Shown here: positions 45,167-52,440 of the stretch, in pieces
Layout: each line of letters starts with the position of its first letter
Numbering within the stretch: the first letter of the stretch is position 1
From: Caldithrix sp964598255
GTDB taxonomy: Bacteria; Calditrichota; Calditrichia; Calditrichales; Calditrichaceae
Direction: 5' to 3'
DNA: 64,000 nucleotides
Assembly: GCA_964598255.1 (NCBI GenBank)
Contig: CAZRBA010000055.1
Location: forward strand, 19,238 to 83,237
Made by a program: the position numbers and the translations under genes
Notes under the pieces: generated by a model
The model's input: only the letters and a program-made list of their open reading frames with translations
Databases searched by the model: none
Told to the model about the DNA's origin: nothing

Positions 45167-46566
45167 TGGTATTCCAAGTGTTTAACCATGGATTCGATTT
45201 GCTGGCGTAATTCTCGGTTTTGTTTAATTTGTTTTTCGATGGTATTAATGCCGTGAATTACTGTTGAATGGTCCCGACCGCCAAAATGCAGTCCGATGGT
45301 AATCAGTGAATGGTTGGTCAGACGTTTGGCCAGAAACATGGCAATTTGCCGGGCGCGCACAATATCTTTTTTACGGGTTTTGGCACGTAAGTGATCGGAT
45401 GAGACCTGAAAAACACTGGCTGTGTATTCCACAATATCTTCGATGGTTAGCATGCGTTTGTCCGGCCGGGCAATTTCGTTGACGATTTTTCGGGCCAAAT
45501 CCAGCGTTGGCTCGGCAGCGGTAAAGGTAACCTGAGCCATAATTTTGGTTAATGCGCCTTCCAGTTCGCGCACGTTTTCTACCAAATTGGCGGCTAGATA
45601 TTCGAGAACGTCTCCGGGAATATCGAGTTCGCTTTCGTCGCATTTTTTGCGTAAAATGGCCAGCCTGGTTTCAAAATCGGGCGGTTGAATATCGACAATT
45701 AGTCCCCATTTGAAACGGGAAATCAATCGCTCTTCTAAGGCTTCCAGTTCATTGATCGGTCGGTCGGATGTGAGCACAATTTGTTTGCCGTTTTGATGCA
45801 GATCATTAAATGTATGAAAGAACTCTTCCTGTGTTTTTCCCTTGTTTGAAAAAAAGTGGATATCATCCAACAGAAGAATATCGCAAGAACGATAATATGC
45901 GGAAAATTCTGAGATGCGGTTTTGTTGAATGGCATTAATAAAATGCGAGGTAAAGGTTTCGCTGGAAGTGTAAAATACTTTGGTTGGCGGATATTGGGCC
46001 AACGCATAGTTACCGATTGCCTGAATTAAGTGCGTTTTGCCTAATCCCGTACCGCCGTAAATAATCAAGGGATTGTAATTCGTACGGCCAGGGGCATTGG
46101 CCACCGCGCGTGCTGCAGCGTAAGCAAAATTATTTCCGTCTCCGACAATAAAATTATCGAAGGTATACCGTTCGTTGATGCGCGTGTAAAAGGGTGAGTG
46201 CGTATTGGTTGCGCTCGGGTTTACGCGATGTAAATGATTGCCGCCGGATACGGGTTTTAAATCGGTGGCTACATAAGGCGATTCAGGGACGGCGGAATTT
46301 TTAATGTGATATTTGATTTTTCGCGGTTCACCCAAAACTTGAACAATGCTGCTATTTAAAATTTTGGCATAGTGATTATCGATCCATTCACAAAAAAAGC
46401 GATTGGGTACGCGTAATTCGATGGTTTTATTGTCCAGGTTAACCAATTCGATAGGAGCAAACCAGGTGTTAAAACTGCGAATATTGATGTATTCTTTTAG
46501 AACGTCCTGAATGTTTTTCCATACAGAGTCTGCGGAAGAAAGTTGCTGTGCTAATTCTGATGCCAT
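45160..46566 (-). CDS. dnaA: Chromosomal replication initiator protein DnaA
   Basis: 468 residues from the ATG at 46566, which has AGGGA 6 bases upstream; a GTG 9 codons earlier (46593) is possible. Domain I at about 15-85 (FNTWFAPIELV). AAA+ domain with Walker A GGTGLGKTH and Walker B LLLDDIHFF. Domain IV has the DNA-binding signature GGRDHSTVIHGI near the C-terminus. A DnaA box lies over the upstream start region (46586-46594), as in autoregulated dnaA genes. No dnaN, rpmH or rnpA is beside it. Confidence 0.96.
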   Translation of the reverse strand: MASELAQQLSSADSVWKNIQDVLKEYINIRSFNTWFAPIELVNLDNKTIELRVPNRFFCEWIDNHYAKILNSSIVQVLGEPRKIKYHIKNSAVPESPYVATDLKPVSGGNHLHRVNPSATNTHSPFYTRINERYTFDNFIVGDGNNFAYAAARAVANAPGRTNYNPLIIYGGTGLGKTHLIQAIGNYALAQYPPTKVFYTSSETFTSHFINAIQQNRISEFSAYYRSCDILLLDDIHFFSNKGKTQEEFFHTFNDLHQNGKQIVLTSDRPINELEALEERLISRFKWGLIVDIQPPDFETRLAILRKKCDESELDIPGDVLEYLAANLVENVRELEGALTKIMAQVTFTAAEPTLDLARKIVNEIARPDKRMLTIEDIVEYTASVFQVSSDHLRAKTRKKDIVRARQIAMFLAKRLTNHSLITIGLHFGGRDHSTVIHGINTIEKQIKQNRELRQQIESMVKHLEYQK

Positions 46567-47034
46567 TTCGTGTCCCTGTTGTAAGTTATCCACAATTTTA
46601 AAGAATTAATCCTATGAAAATATTAATGTTAAAGCCATAAAAGGCCTTGTGCGCCAGGCGCCACTATTTTGTTTAATATTTTGTAAATTAATGAGTTAAG
46701 CTCGGTTGATGGGTTCGATGTTAGCCCCACGCCCATTTTGCGTTCTTTGCCATTGTTGATTATTGGTGGTTATCCACAAGTTATCCACAACGGTTAACTA
46801 CCTCATTTACATTTTAATATTTTGCCGATAAAAATCAAGTAAACTCGAAGAATTTTTTTGTAAAAATTTTGCAAAATTGTTCTAACTGATTAAAAAATAA
46901 GGCCCAAAAAAATTAATTTTTTTTGGCCTGTTTTTGCGCTTTTGCTTGTGAGAAATCGTAAGGGGACAACAAAAGAAATTTTGTGGCAGAAATCTCGATG
47001 TTTCACGAAAAACATACACTTTTTAAATGTGTCG
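46567..47034. other. Candidate replication origin region upstream of dnaA
   Basis: About 470 non-coding bases. Three exact TTATCCACA DnaA boxes lie in the same direction at 46586-46594, 46770-46778 and 46781-46789; the last two are separated by two bases. A strongly AT-rich stretch follows (46800-46930). Within it a near-perfect palindrome, GGCC flanking A7TTAAT8, lies at 46901-46928. Boxes next to an AT-rich stretch beside dnaA are the usual oriC plan, but nothing here proves origin activity; autoregulation of dnaA would explain the boxes too. Confidence 0.55.
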
Positions 47035-47400
47035 TTAATCCAGAACCTGTTGAATGGTTTGCAGCAATTTCGCAGGATCGAAGGGTTTGGAGATGGTTGC
47101 TTTTACGCCTAATCGTTTGGCAATGTTTAAATAACTGTTGGCGTCAAGTTGGCCTCCGCCGGACATGGCAATAATTTTTGCTTTTGGCAGCTTCTTTTTA
47201 ATATCGATTATGGTTTCGATGCCTTCTTTGTCCGGCATGATGATATCGGTAATGATCAGATCCACCTCTTCACTATCCAAGATCGCAAGCGCTTTATTTC
47301 CGTTATCGGCAAGAATTACCTGAAATCCGTTTGGTTCCAAAATTTCGTAGATAAGATCGCGAATAAGATCATCGTCATCAACAACTAAGATTTTTTTCAT
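47035..47400 (-). CDS. Single-domain response regulator (CheY-like)
   Basis: A 121-residue receiver domain with no output domain. The acidic pocket is VVDDDD near the start, the phospho-aspartate is in LIITDIIMP at about residue 53, and the conserved lysine is in ISKPFDP. The loop after the fourth strand reads MSGGGQLD. The cognate kinase cannot be assigned; the hybrid kinase at 41.5-44 kb is a nearby possibility. Confidence 0.92.
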   Translation of the reverse strand: MKKILVVDDDDLIRDLIYEILEPNGFQVILADNGNKALAILDSEEVDLIITDIIMPDKEGIETIIDIKKKLPKAKIIAMSGGGQLDANSYLNIAKRLGVKATISKPFDPAKLLQTIQQVLD

Positions 47401-47927
47401 ATTGAGTCCGCTTTTTGGTATACTTCAATTTTACTAATTATTTAAAAAATTATCAATACCGACTAAAAAATATTTGACAATTTTTCAGATCGGCATTAAC
47501 GCTTTGTCCTTAACCTAATGGCCTTAAAGGTAATAGATTTGCTTTGTTCTCCTATTAATTTTTCATATTTGTCTTATTTCGGTCGGAAAGTCTAAAATGG
47601 CTCCCGACTATTTGTATAATCGTCTATACATTCCTGATCTAAAATCGGAATTCAAAAAGTGGTAAACTAATGAACCCCGTCTTTGTTTCTTTCGGGCAGC
47701 AAGCAAACGGCTTTCCCGACAAAGGGGGTAGTTTTTTGGTTCGAATAGAAAGAATTTGTAAATTAATGAAAGTTAGGTTAATAAACCAAATCAAAATTAA
47801 CTTGGTTTTTTGTCTGTGGCGATTCCGGAGTAAAGGCGGTCGGAGCAAACAATTGCTTAAAACCATGGTATTTGCTCCGATGTTTGATGAACCGAGTGTT
47901 TGAAGACGGCAAAACAAGGGAGGACTC
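47401..47927. other. Intergenic region upstream of the universal stress protein gene
   Basis: 527 bases with only short unconvincing reading frames on both strands. It contains a perfect TATAAT at 47615-47620, a nested stem-loop followed by a T-run at 47674-47737, and an inverted repeat (CGGAGCAAA at 47841-47849 and TTTGCTCCG at 47871-47879). The last lies 49 bases before the gene start and may be a leader hairpin or operator. Confidence 0.5.
47674..47737 (+). ncRNA. Candidate structured RNA or orphan terminator (nested stem-loop with T-run)
   Basis: ACCCC-gt-CTTTG (47674-47685) pairs with CAAAGGGGGT (47720-47729), ten pairs with a two-base bulge. Inside it TCGGG (47692-47696) pairs with CCCGA (47715-47719), and AGC (47698-47700) pairs with GCT (47710-47712). 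AG and six T bases follow. No + strand gene lies upstream that it could terminate. A TATAAT at 47615 could start a transcript of about 110 bases. Function unknown. Confidence 0.35.
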
Positions 47928-48830
47928 ATGGAAATACGTAAAATTTTGGTGCCTACCGATTTTTCGGAAACCGCACGTGCAGCGGTGGATCAGGCATTAA
48001 TTTTAGCCGTAAAATACGATGCGGAATTAACGGTGTTGCATGCCCGCCTTTTGTTTGAAGACGATCCTGCGGAACTACCAAAAAAACTTTCTTCGTTACA
48101 ACGGGAAGAAAATAAGGTGGAAAATGCGTTGATGAAGCAAGTAAAAAAGTGTACCGAAGGAAGTATGCATCTTAAAATAAAGCATGAAATTATTCGAGGG
48201 TACTCCGCTCCTTCTGCGATACTGGGGTATATTAACAATCATGATTTCGATTTGGTTGTCATCGGAACGCATGGCCGAACGGGGTTGGAACACATTTTAA
48301 TTGGCAGTGTGGCTGAAAAGGTGGTGCGCTATGCTCGCTGTCCTGTTTTAACCGTACGCTCCAAAGAATATGTAAAAGACCGTTTTACCAAAATTTTGGT
48401 TCCTTTTGATTTCAGCGAACCGGCTATGCTGGCTTTAAAGATGGCAGCCGAATTTACGGATGAGCCACGCGGTGAAATTCATTTGCTTTATGCTGTGGAA
48501 CAAGATGTGCATCCTGCGCTGTATGCATGGGGCATGAAAACGGTTTTCGAAGTGATTCCGGATTTGGAAAAAAAAGTAAAGGTACGCATGGACGAATCGG
48601 TTAAACGTATTGCCGAACTTAAAGAACGAAAAATCATTAAACTTGTGCGTGAAGGTAAACCGCATAAGGTCATAAGCACTTATGCCGACGAAATCAGTCC
48701 GGATGCGTTGGTCATCGGTACACATGGCTTGGTAGGATTGGAACGTTTTTTATTGGGCAGTACAACGGAACGGGTTATTCGATCGATTCGATTTCCGGTA
48801 TTGACGGTTAAACTGAAGAATATTATTTAA
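47928..48830 (+). CDS. Tandem-domain universal stress protein
   Basis: 300 residues made of two UspA domains. Each ends with the ATP-binding loop G-2X-G-9X-G(S/T): GTHGRTGLEHILIGS in the first and GTHGLVGLERFLLGS in the second. Both halves start with KILVP(T/F)DFSE. Tandem Usp proteins act in the cytoplasm under stress or energy limitation. The specific role here is unknown. The start has a strong ribosome site (GGGAGGA). Confidence 0.93.
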   Translation: MEIRKILVPTDFSETARAAVDQALILAVKYDAELTVLHARLLFEDDPAELPKKLSSLQREENKVENALMKQVKKCTEGSMHLKIKHEIIRGYSAPSAILGYINNHDFDLVVIGTHGRTGLEHILIGSVAEKVVRYARCPVLTVRSKEYVKDRFTKILVPFDFSEPAMLALKMAAEFTDEPRGEIHLLYAVEQDVHPALYAWGMKTVFEVIPDLEKKVKVRMDESVKRIAELKERKIIKLVREGKPHKVISTYADEISPDALVIGTHGLVGLERFLLGSTTERVIRSIRFPVLTVKLKNII

Positions 48831-48951
48831 ACTGTAATGCTCGGTGCAAAAAATATAAAAGCCGATTTTGGGCAAACATAATCGCGAAAAACACGAATTT
48901 GTTTTTTTCTATTAAAACAATGGGTTTTAATCCAACAAATAAACGGTTAGA

Positions 48952-51789
48952 ATGAGCAAGAAGAACTACTTGTGGGTTAAAGGGGCGCGCGAGCATAACC
49001 TTAAAAATATTGATGTTAAAATTCCCCGAGATAAATTTGTGGTTATTACCGGATTGTCTGGTTCGGGTAAGTCGAGTTTGGCTTTTGATACTATTTATGC
49101 CGAAGGGCAGCGCCGCTATGTGGAGTCGCTCAGCGCTTATGCGCGTCAATTTTTGGGTTTGATGGAAAAACCGGATGTGGATTATATCGAGGGCTTGTCT
49201 CCTGCTATTTCCATCGAGCAGAAATCTACCAGTCGTAATCCGCGTTCTACCGTAGGTACGGTAACCGAAATTTACGATTATTTACGCTTGCTATTTGCGC
49301 GTGTGGGCAAGATGCATTGTTATCGGTGCGGTCGTCCGGTTGAAAAGCAAACGGTGCAACAAATTGTGGATACGATTCTTTCCTGGCCTGAGGGAACGCG
49401 TTTTCAGGTTTTGGCGCCGGTGGTACGCGGGCGCAAAGGAGAGTACAGAGAAGTTTTTAATCAATTTCGTAAAGATGGTTTTGTGCGTGTGCGTGTGGAC
49501 GGTGAAATTCGCTCTTTGGACGAAGAGATTATTCTTGAGAAAAATAAGAAGCACACCATAGAGTTGGTTGTTGATCGTTTGGTTTTAAACGGCCAAATTC
49601 AAAAGCGTTTGACCGATTCGATTGAGTTGGCGCTTAAGCAAAGCGGCGGGCTTGTGTACATCAATAAACCGGATAGCGGTGAAGATGTTATGTTTAGCGA
49701 ACAGTTTGCTTGTGCGCATTGCGGCCTTTCGTTTGAAGAACCTGCCCCGCGTTTGTTTTCCTTTAACAGTCCTTATGGCGCCTGTCCCAAATGTGACGGC
49801 TTGGGAGTTTTGACTAAAATAGATCCCGACTTAATTATTTCGGATAAGAATCTTTCTATTAATCAAGGTGCTATTTCCGTTTTAAGCGGACGACGCGAAG
49901 GCTGGTTGTACGAGATGATTGCCAGTTTGGCTCGACGTTTGGATTTTAGTTTGGATACGCCGTGGAAAGATTTGCCGGAAAAAGTACGTAACATTATTCT
50001 TTACGGTACTGGCGAAGAGCAGATTGCTTTTGTTTATGAGCGCAAAAAAACTCGCATCGAATGGCAAAGTAATTTTGAAGGGATTGTTAACAATTTATTG
50101 CGGCGTTATAAACAAACGGGTTCGGTGCATGTCCGTCGCTGGATAGAAGGCTTTATGAATAATATGGTTTGCGACGCTTGCCGGGGCACTCGTTTGAAAA
50201 AAGAGGCTTTGGCTGTTACGGTTGGAGGTAAAAATATTTATGAAGTTACCGAGCTTTCGATACGTGATGCGTTGGAATTTTTTAACCGTCTAAAATTAGG
50301 TCGCCAGCAGGAAAAAATCGCCAGACAAATATTAAAAGAGGTAAAACAACGCTTGCAGTTTTTGATTAATGTGGGTTTGGATTATTTGACACTTAGCCGA
50401 AGTGCCGGAACGCTTTCTGGCGGTGAAGCGCAACGCATTCGTTTGGCTACGCAGATTGGATCGCAACTGGTGGGGGTGATGTATATTCTGGATGAACCGA
50501 GTATCGGCTTGCATCAGCGCGATAATCGTAAACTGATTCGTACGCTAAAGCAACTTCGTGATTTGGGTAATACGGTTTTGGTGGTGGAACACGACCGCGA
50601 AACGATCGAAGAAGCGGATTTTGTAATCGATTTGGGGCCACGTGCCGGAATTCACGGGGGCGAAATCGTTGCTATGGGTACTCCCAAGGCCATCATGCGC
50701 AGCCGGAAAAGTTTGACCGGTCAATATCTGTCCGATAAAAAATCTATTCCTGTTCCACAACAAAGGCGAACGGGCAATGGAACGTTTTTGACTATTGTGG
50801 GAGCATTTGGAAATAATCTTAAACACATCACGGTGCGTTTCCCTTTGGGTACTTTTGTATGCGTTACCGGAGTTTCAGGTTCGGGTAAGAGTACGTTGGT
50901 AAATGAAACGCTTTATGCCGCTCTGGCAAAATATTTTTACAAAGCCAAAAAAAATCCATTGCCTTACCGGCGTATCGATGGTTTGGAAAATATCGACAAA
51001 GTAATCGATTTGGATCAATCGCCCATCGGAAGAACCCCTCGTTCTAATCCGGCTACTTATACGGGTTTGTTTACGCCTATCCGCGATTTGTTTAGCCAAC
51101 TGCCGGAATCTAAAATTCGCGGTTACAAACCTGGGCGATTTAGTTTTAATGTGAAGGGCGGGCGTTGTGAATATTGTGAAGGCGACGGAATAAAAAAGAT
51201 CGAGATGCATTTTTTGCCCGATGTGTACGTCCAATGCGAGGTGTGCAAAGGAAAAAGGTATAATCGCGAAACATTGCAAATCAAATACAAAGGAAAATCC
51301 ATTGCCGATGTGCTGGATATGACGGTGGAAGAAGCATTGCATTTTTTTCGCAATATCCCCAGTGTAAAACGGCGTTTAAAAACTTTGTTTGATGTGGGGT
51401 TGGGTTATATTAAGCTGGGACAATCGGCCACTACGCTATCCGGAGGGGAGGCGCAACGTGTAAAACTGGCTTCGGAACTGAGTAAAGTGGGAACCGGCAA
51501 TACGCTTTATATTTTGGATGAACCAACTACAGGACTGCATTTTGAAGATATTAAAATGCTCTTGCAGGTATTAACGCGTTTAGTGGATAAAGGGAATACG
51601 GTGATTGTTATCGAACATAATTTGGATGTGATTAAAACAGCGGATTGGATCGTTGATTTGGGTCCGGAAGGTGGGGAACAGGGAGGTTTTATTGTGGCCG
51701 AGGGTACACCGGAACAGATAGCCGAAAATGAGAAATCGTTTACGGGCCGGTTTTTACGCAAAGAATTGGGACGGGCCATGGAAGGGTGA
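48952..51789 (+). CDS. uvrA: Excinuclease ABC subunit A
   Basis: A 945-residue ATPase that recognises DNA damage with UvrB. Two ABC modules are present: first Walker A GLSGSGKSSLAF near residue 35 with signature LSGGEAQRIRLA, and second Walker A GVSGSGKSTLVNE near 645 with LSGGEAQRVKLA. Zinc modules are CAHCGLSFEEPAPRLF...CPKC and CEYCEGDG...CEVC. Length is normal. The start lacks a clear Shine-Dalgarno sequence. Neighbouring uvrB and uvrC are not in the window. Confidence 0.97.
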   Translation: MSKKNYLWVKGAREHNLKNIDVKIPRDKFVVITGLSGSGKSSLAFDTIYAEGQRRYVESLSAYARQFLGLMEKPDVDYIEGLSPAISIEQKSTSRNPRSTVGTVTEIYDYLRLLFARVGKMHCYRCGRPVEKQTVQQIVDTILSWPEGTRFQVLAPVVRGRKGEYREVFNQFRKDGFVRVRVDGEIRSLDEEIILEKNKKHTIELVVDRLVLNGQIQKRLTDSIELALKQSGGLVYINKPDSGEDVMFSEQFACAHCGLSFEEPAPRLFSFNSPYGACPKCDGLGVLTKIDPDLIISDKNLSINQGAISVLSGRREGWLYEMIASLARRLDFSLDTPWKDLPEKVRNIILYGTGEEQIAFVYERKKTRIEWQSNFEGIVNNLLRRYKQTGSVHVRRWIEGFMNNMVCDACRGTRLKKEALAVTVGGKNIYEVTELSIRDALEFFNRLKLGRQQEKIARQILKEVKQRLQFLINVGLDYLTLSRSAGTLSGGEAQRIRLATQIGSQLVGVMYILDEPSIGLHQRDNRKLIRTLKQLRDLGNTVLVVEHDRETIEEADFVIDLGPRAGIHGGEIVAMGTPKAIMRSRKSLTGQYLSDKKSIPVPQQRRTGNGTFLTIVGAFGNNLKHITVRFPLGTFVCVTGVSGSGKSTLVNETLYAALAKYFYKAKKNPLPYRRIDGLENIDKVIDLDQSPIGRTPRSNPATYTGLFTPIRDLFSQLPESKIRGYKPGRFSFNVKGGRCEYCEGDGIKKIEMHFLPDVYVQCEVCKGKRYNRETLQIKYKGKSIADVLDMTVEEALHFFRNIPSVKRRLKTLFDVGLGYIKLGQSATTLSGGEAQRVKLASELSKVGTGNTLYILDEPTTGLHFEDIKMLLQVLTRLVDKGNTVIVIEHNLDVIKTADWIVDLGPEGGEQGGFIVAEGTPEQIAENEKSFTGRFLRKELGRAMEG

Positions 51790-51994
51790 TGCACTATGGC
51801 GCGTGAATAAGAAAGATTTGCAGGCATACATCATAATATAATCCGATAACGGTAAAACGGTTTCTAATAAACGTCAAAGACAGGCAAAATATTTTAATAA
51901 ATTCGGAAATTTTGCGATTTTGTATATGGCACCGGAATGTGGCCGATATGAACATTGTCATTTTTTCAACGTAGGGTAAACCCCATGGTTGTGC

Positions 51995-52020
51995 CAACGA
52001 CTGCCTGCTGGCAGTCGTTG
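51995..52020. repeat. Palindromic hairpin 1 of the GACTG/CAGTC family
   Basis: CAACGACTGCC pairs perfectly with GGCAGTCGTTG around the loop TGCT. Its arms share the GACTG/CAGTC core with the hairpins at 52291 and 52327, but the outer bases differ. No T-run follows, so it is not a standard terminator. Confidence 0.75.
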
Positions 52021-52085
52021 AGGTAAGATTATTGGCAAAAAAATAGAGAGAAAAACGGGGGAATATAAGTTGGTTTATGGGGATT

Positions 52086-52107
52086 TTTTGAGAAATATTT
52101 CTCAAAA
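52086..52107. promoter_or_regulatory. 22-base palindrome with TGAGA-N6-TCTCA (possible Crp/Fnr-type site)
   Basis: A perfect palindrome, TTTTGAGAAAT followed by its reverse complement. TGAGA-N6-TCTCA has the spacing of Crp/Fnr-family operators (TGTGA-N6-TCACA). A Crp/Fnr regulator is encoded at 57690. It lies 334 bases before korA, which is far for direct activation. Confidence 0.35.
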
Positions 52108-52290
52108 TATGGATTATTTAGGAAATTGTATCTCAAATTCTACAAATTGCATGACATTTTTATATTTTTGCCTAAAAAACCGAAAAATAATGAAATTTAT
52201 TTTGGATTAATTAATTAAAAGATTTAAATTTCTACTCTTAAATAAAACGGAAAGAAAGCGTCGGTAAAAATGGCGTTTTTTTGCTTTATT

Positions 52291-52316
52291 CGGGGACTGA
52301 TTGCAATCAGTCCCCG
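52291..52316. repeat. Palindromic hairpin 2 of the GACTG/CAGTC family
   Basis: A 26-base perfect palindrome: CGGGGACTGATTG followed by its exact reverse complement. It is enclosed by an outer 8-base inverted repeat (52268-52275 with 52318-52325). It shares GACTGAT/ATCAGTC with hairpin 3, ten bases downstream. Confidence 0.8.
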
Positions 52317-52326
52317 TCGCCATTTG

Positions 52327-52356
52327 CGTTTTGACTGATGGCCATCAGTCAAAACG
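52327..52356. repeat. Palindromic hairpin 3 of the GACTG/CAGTC family
   Basis: A 30-base perfect palindrome: CGTTTTGACTGATGG followed by its exact reverse complement. The inner GACTGAT/ATCAGTC is the same as in hairpin 2, while the outer bases changed from GGG/CCC to TTT/AAA in a compensating way. Confidence 0.8.
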
Positions 52357-52440
52357 TTTGGTGGGTAAAAGGCAGAATAATTTAGCTAAACTATTTTATC
52401 GTTTTTCAATTAATAAAATTATAAACAGGGGTTACCATTT

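Larger units (their letters stand above)
51790..52440. other. 651-base intergenic region with clustered perfect palindromes
   Basis: No credible gene on either strand. It holds four palindromic or hairpin elements listed separately at 51995-52020, 52086-52107, 52291-52316 and 52327-52356. An outer inverted repeat, AAATGGCG (52268-52275) with CGCCATTT (52318-52325), encloses the third. It separates uvrA from korA and should contain the korA promoter. Confidence 0.7.

Noticed and set aside
47639..47929. Overlapping small reading frames on both strands (77 and 96 codons) upstream of the usp gene
   Set aside because: They overlap each other and the stem-loop structures, lack ribosome sites, and the minus-strand frame reaches into the usp start; composition looks like translated intergenic DNA.
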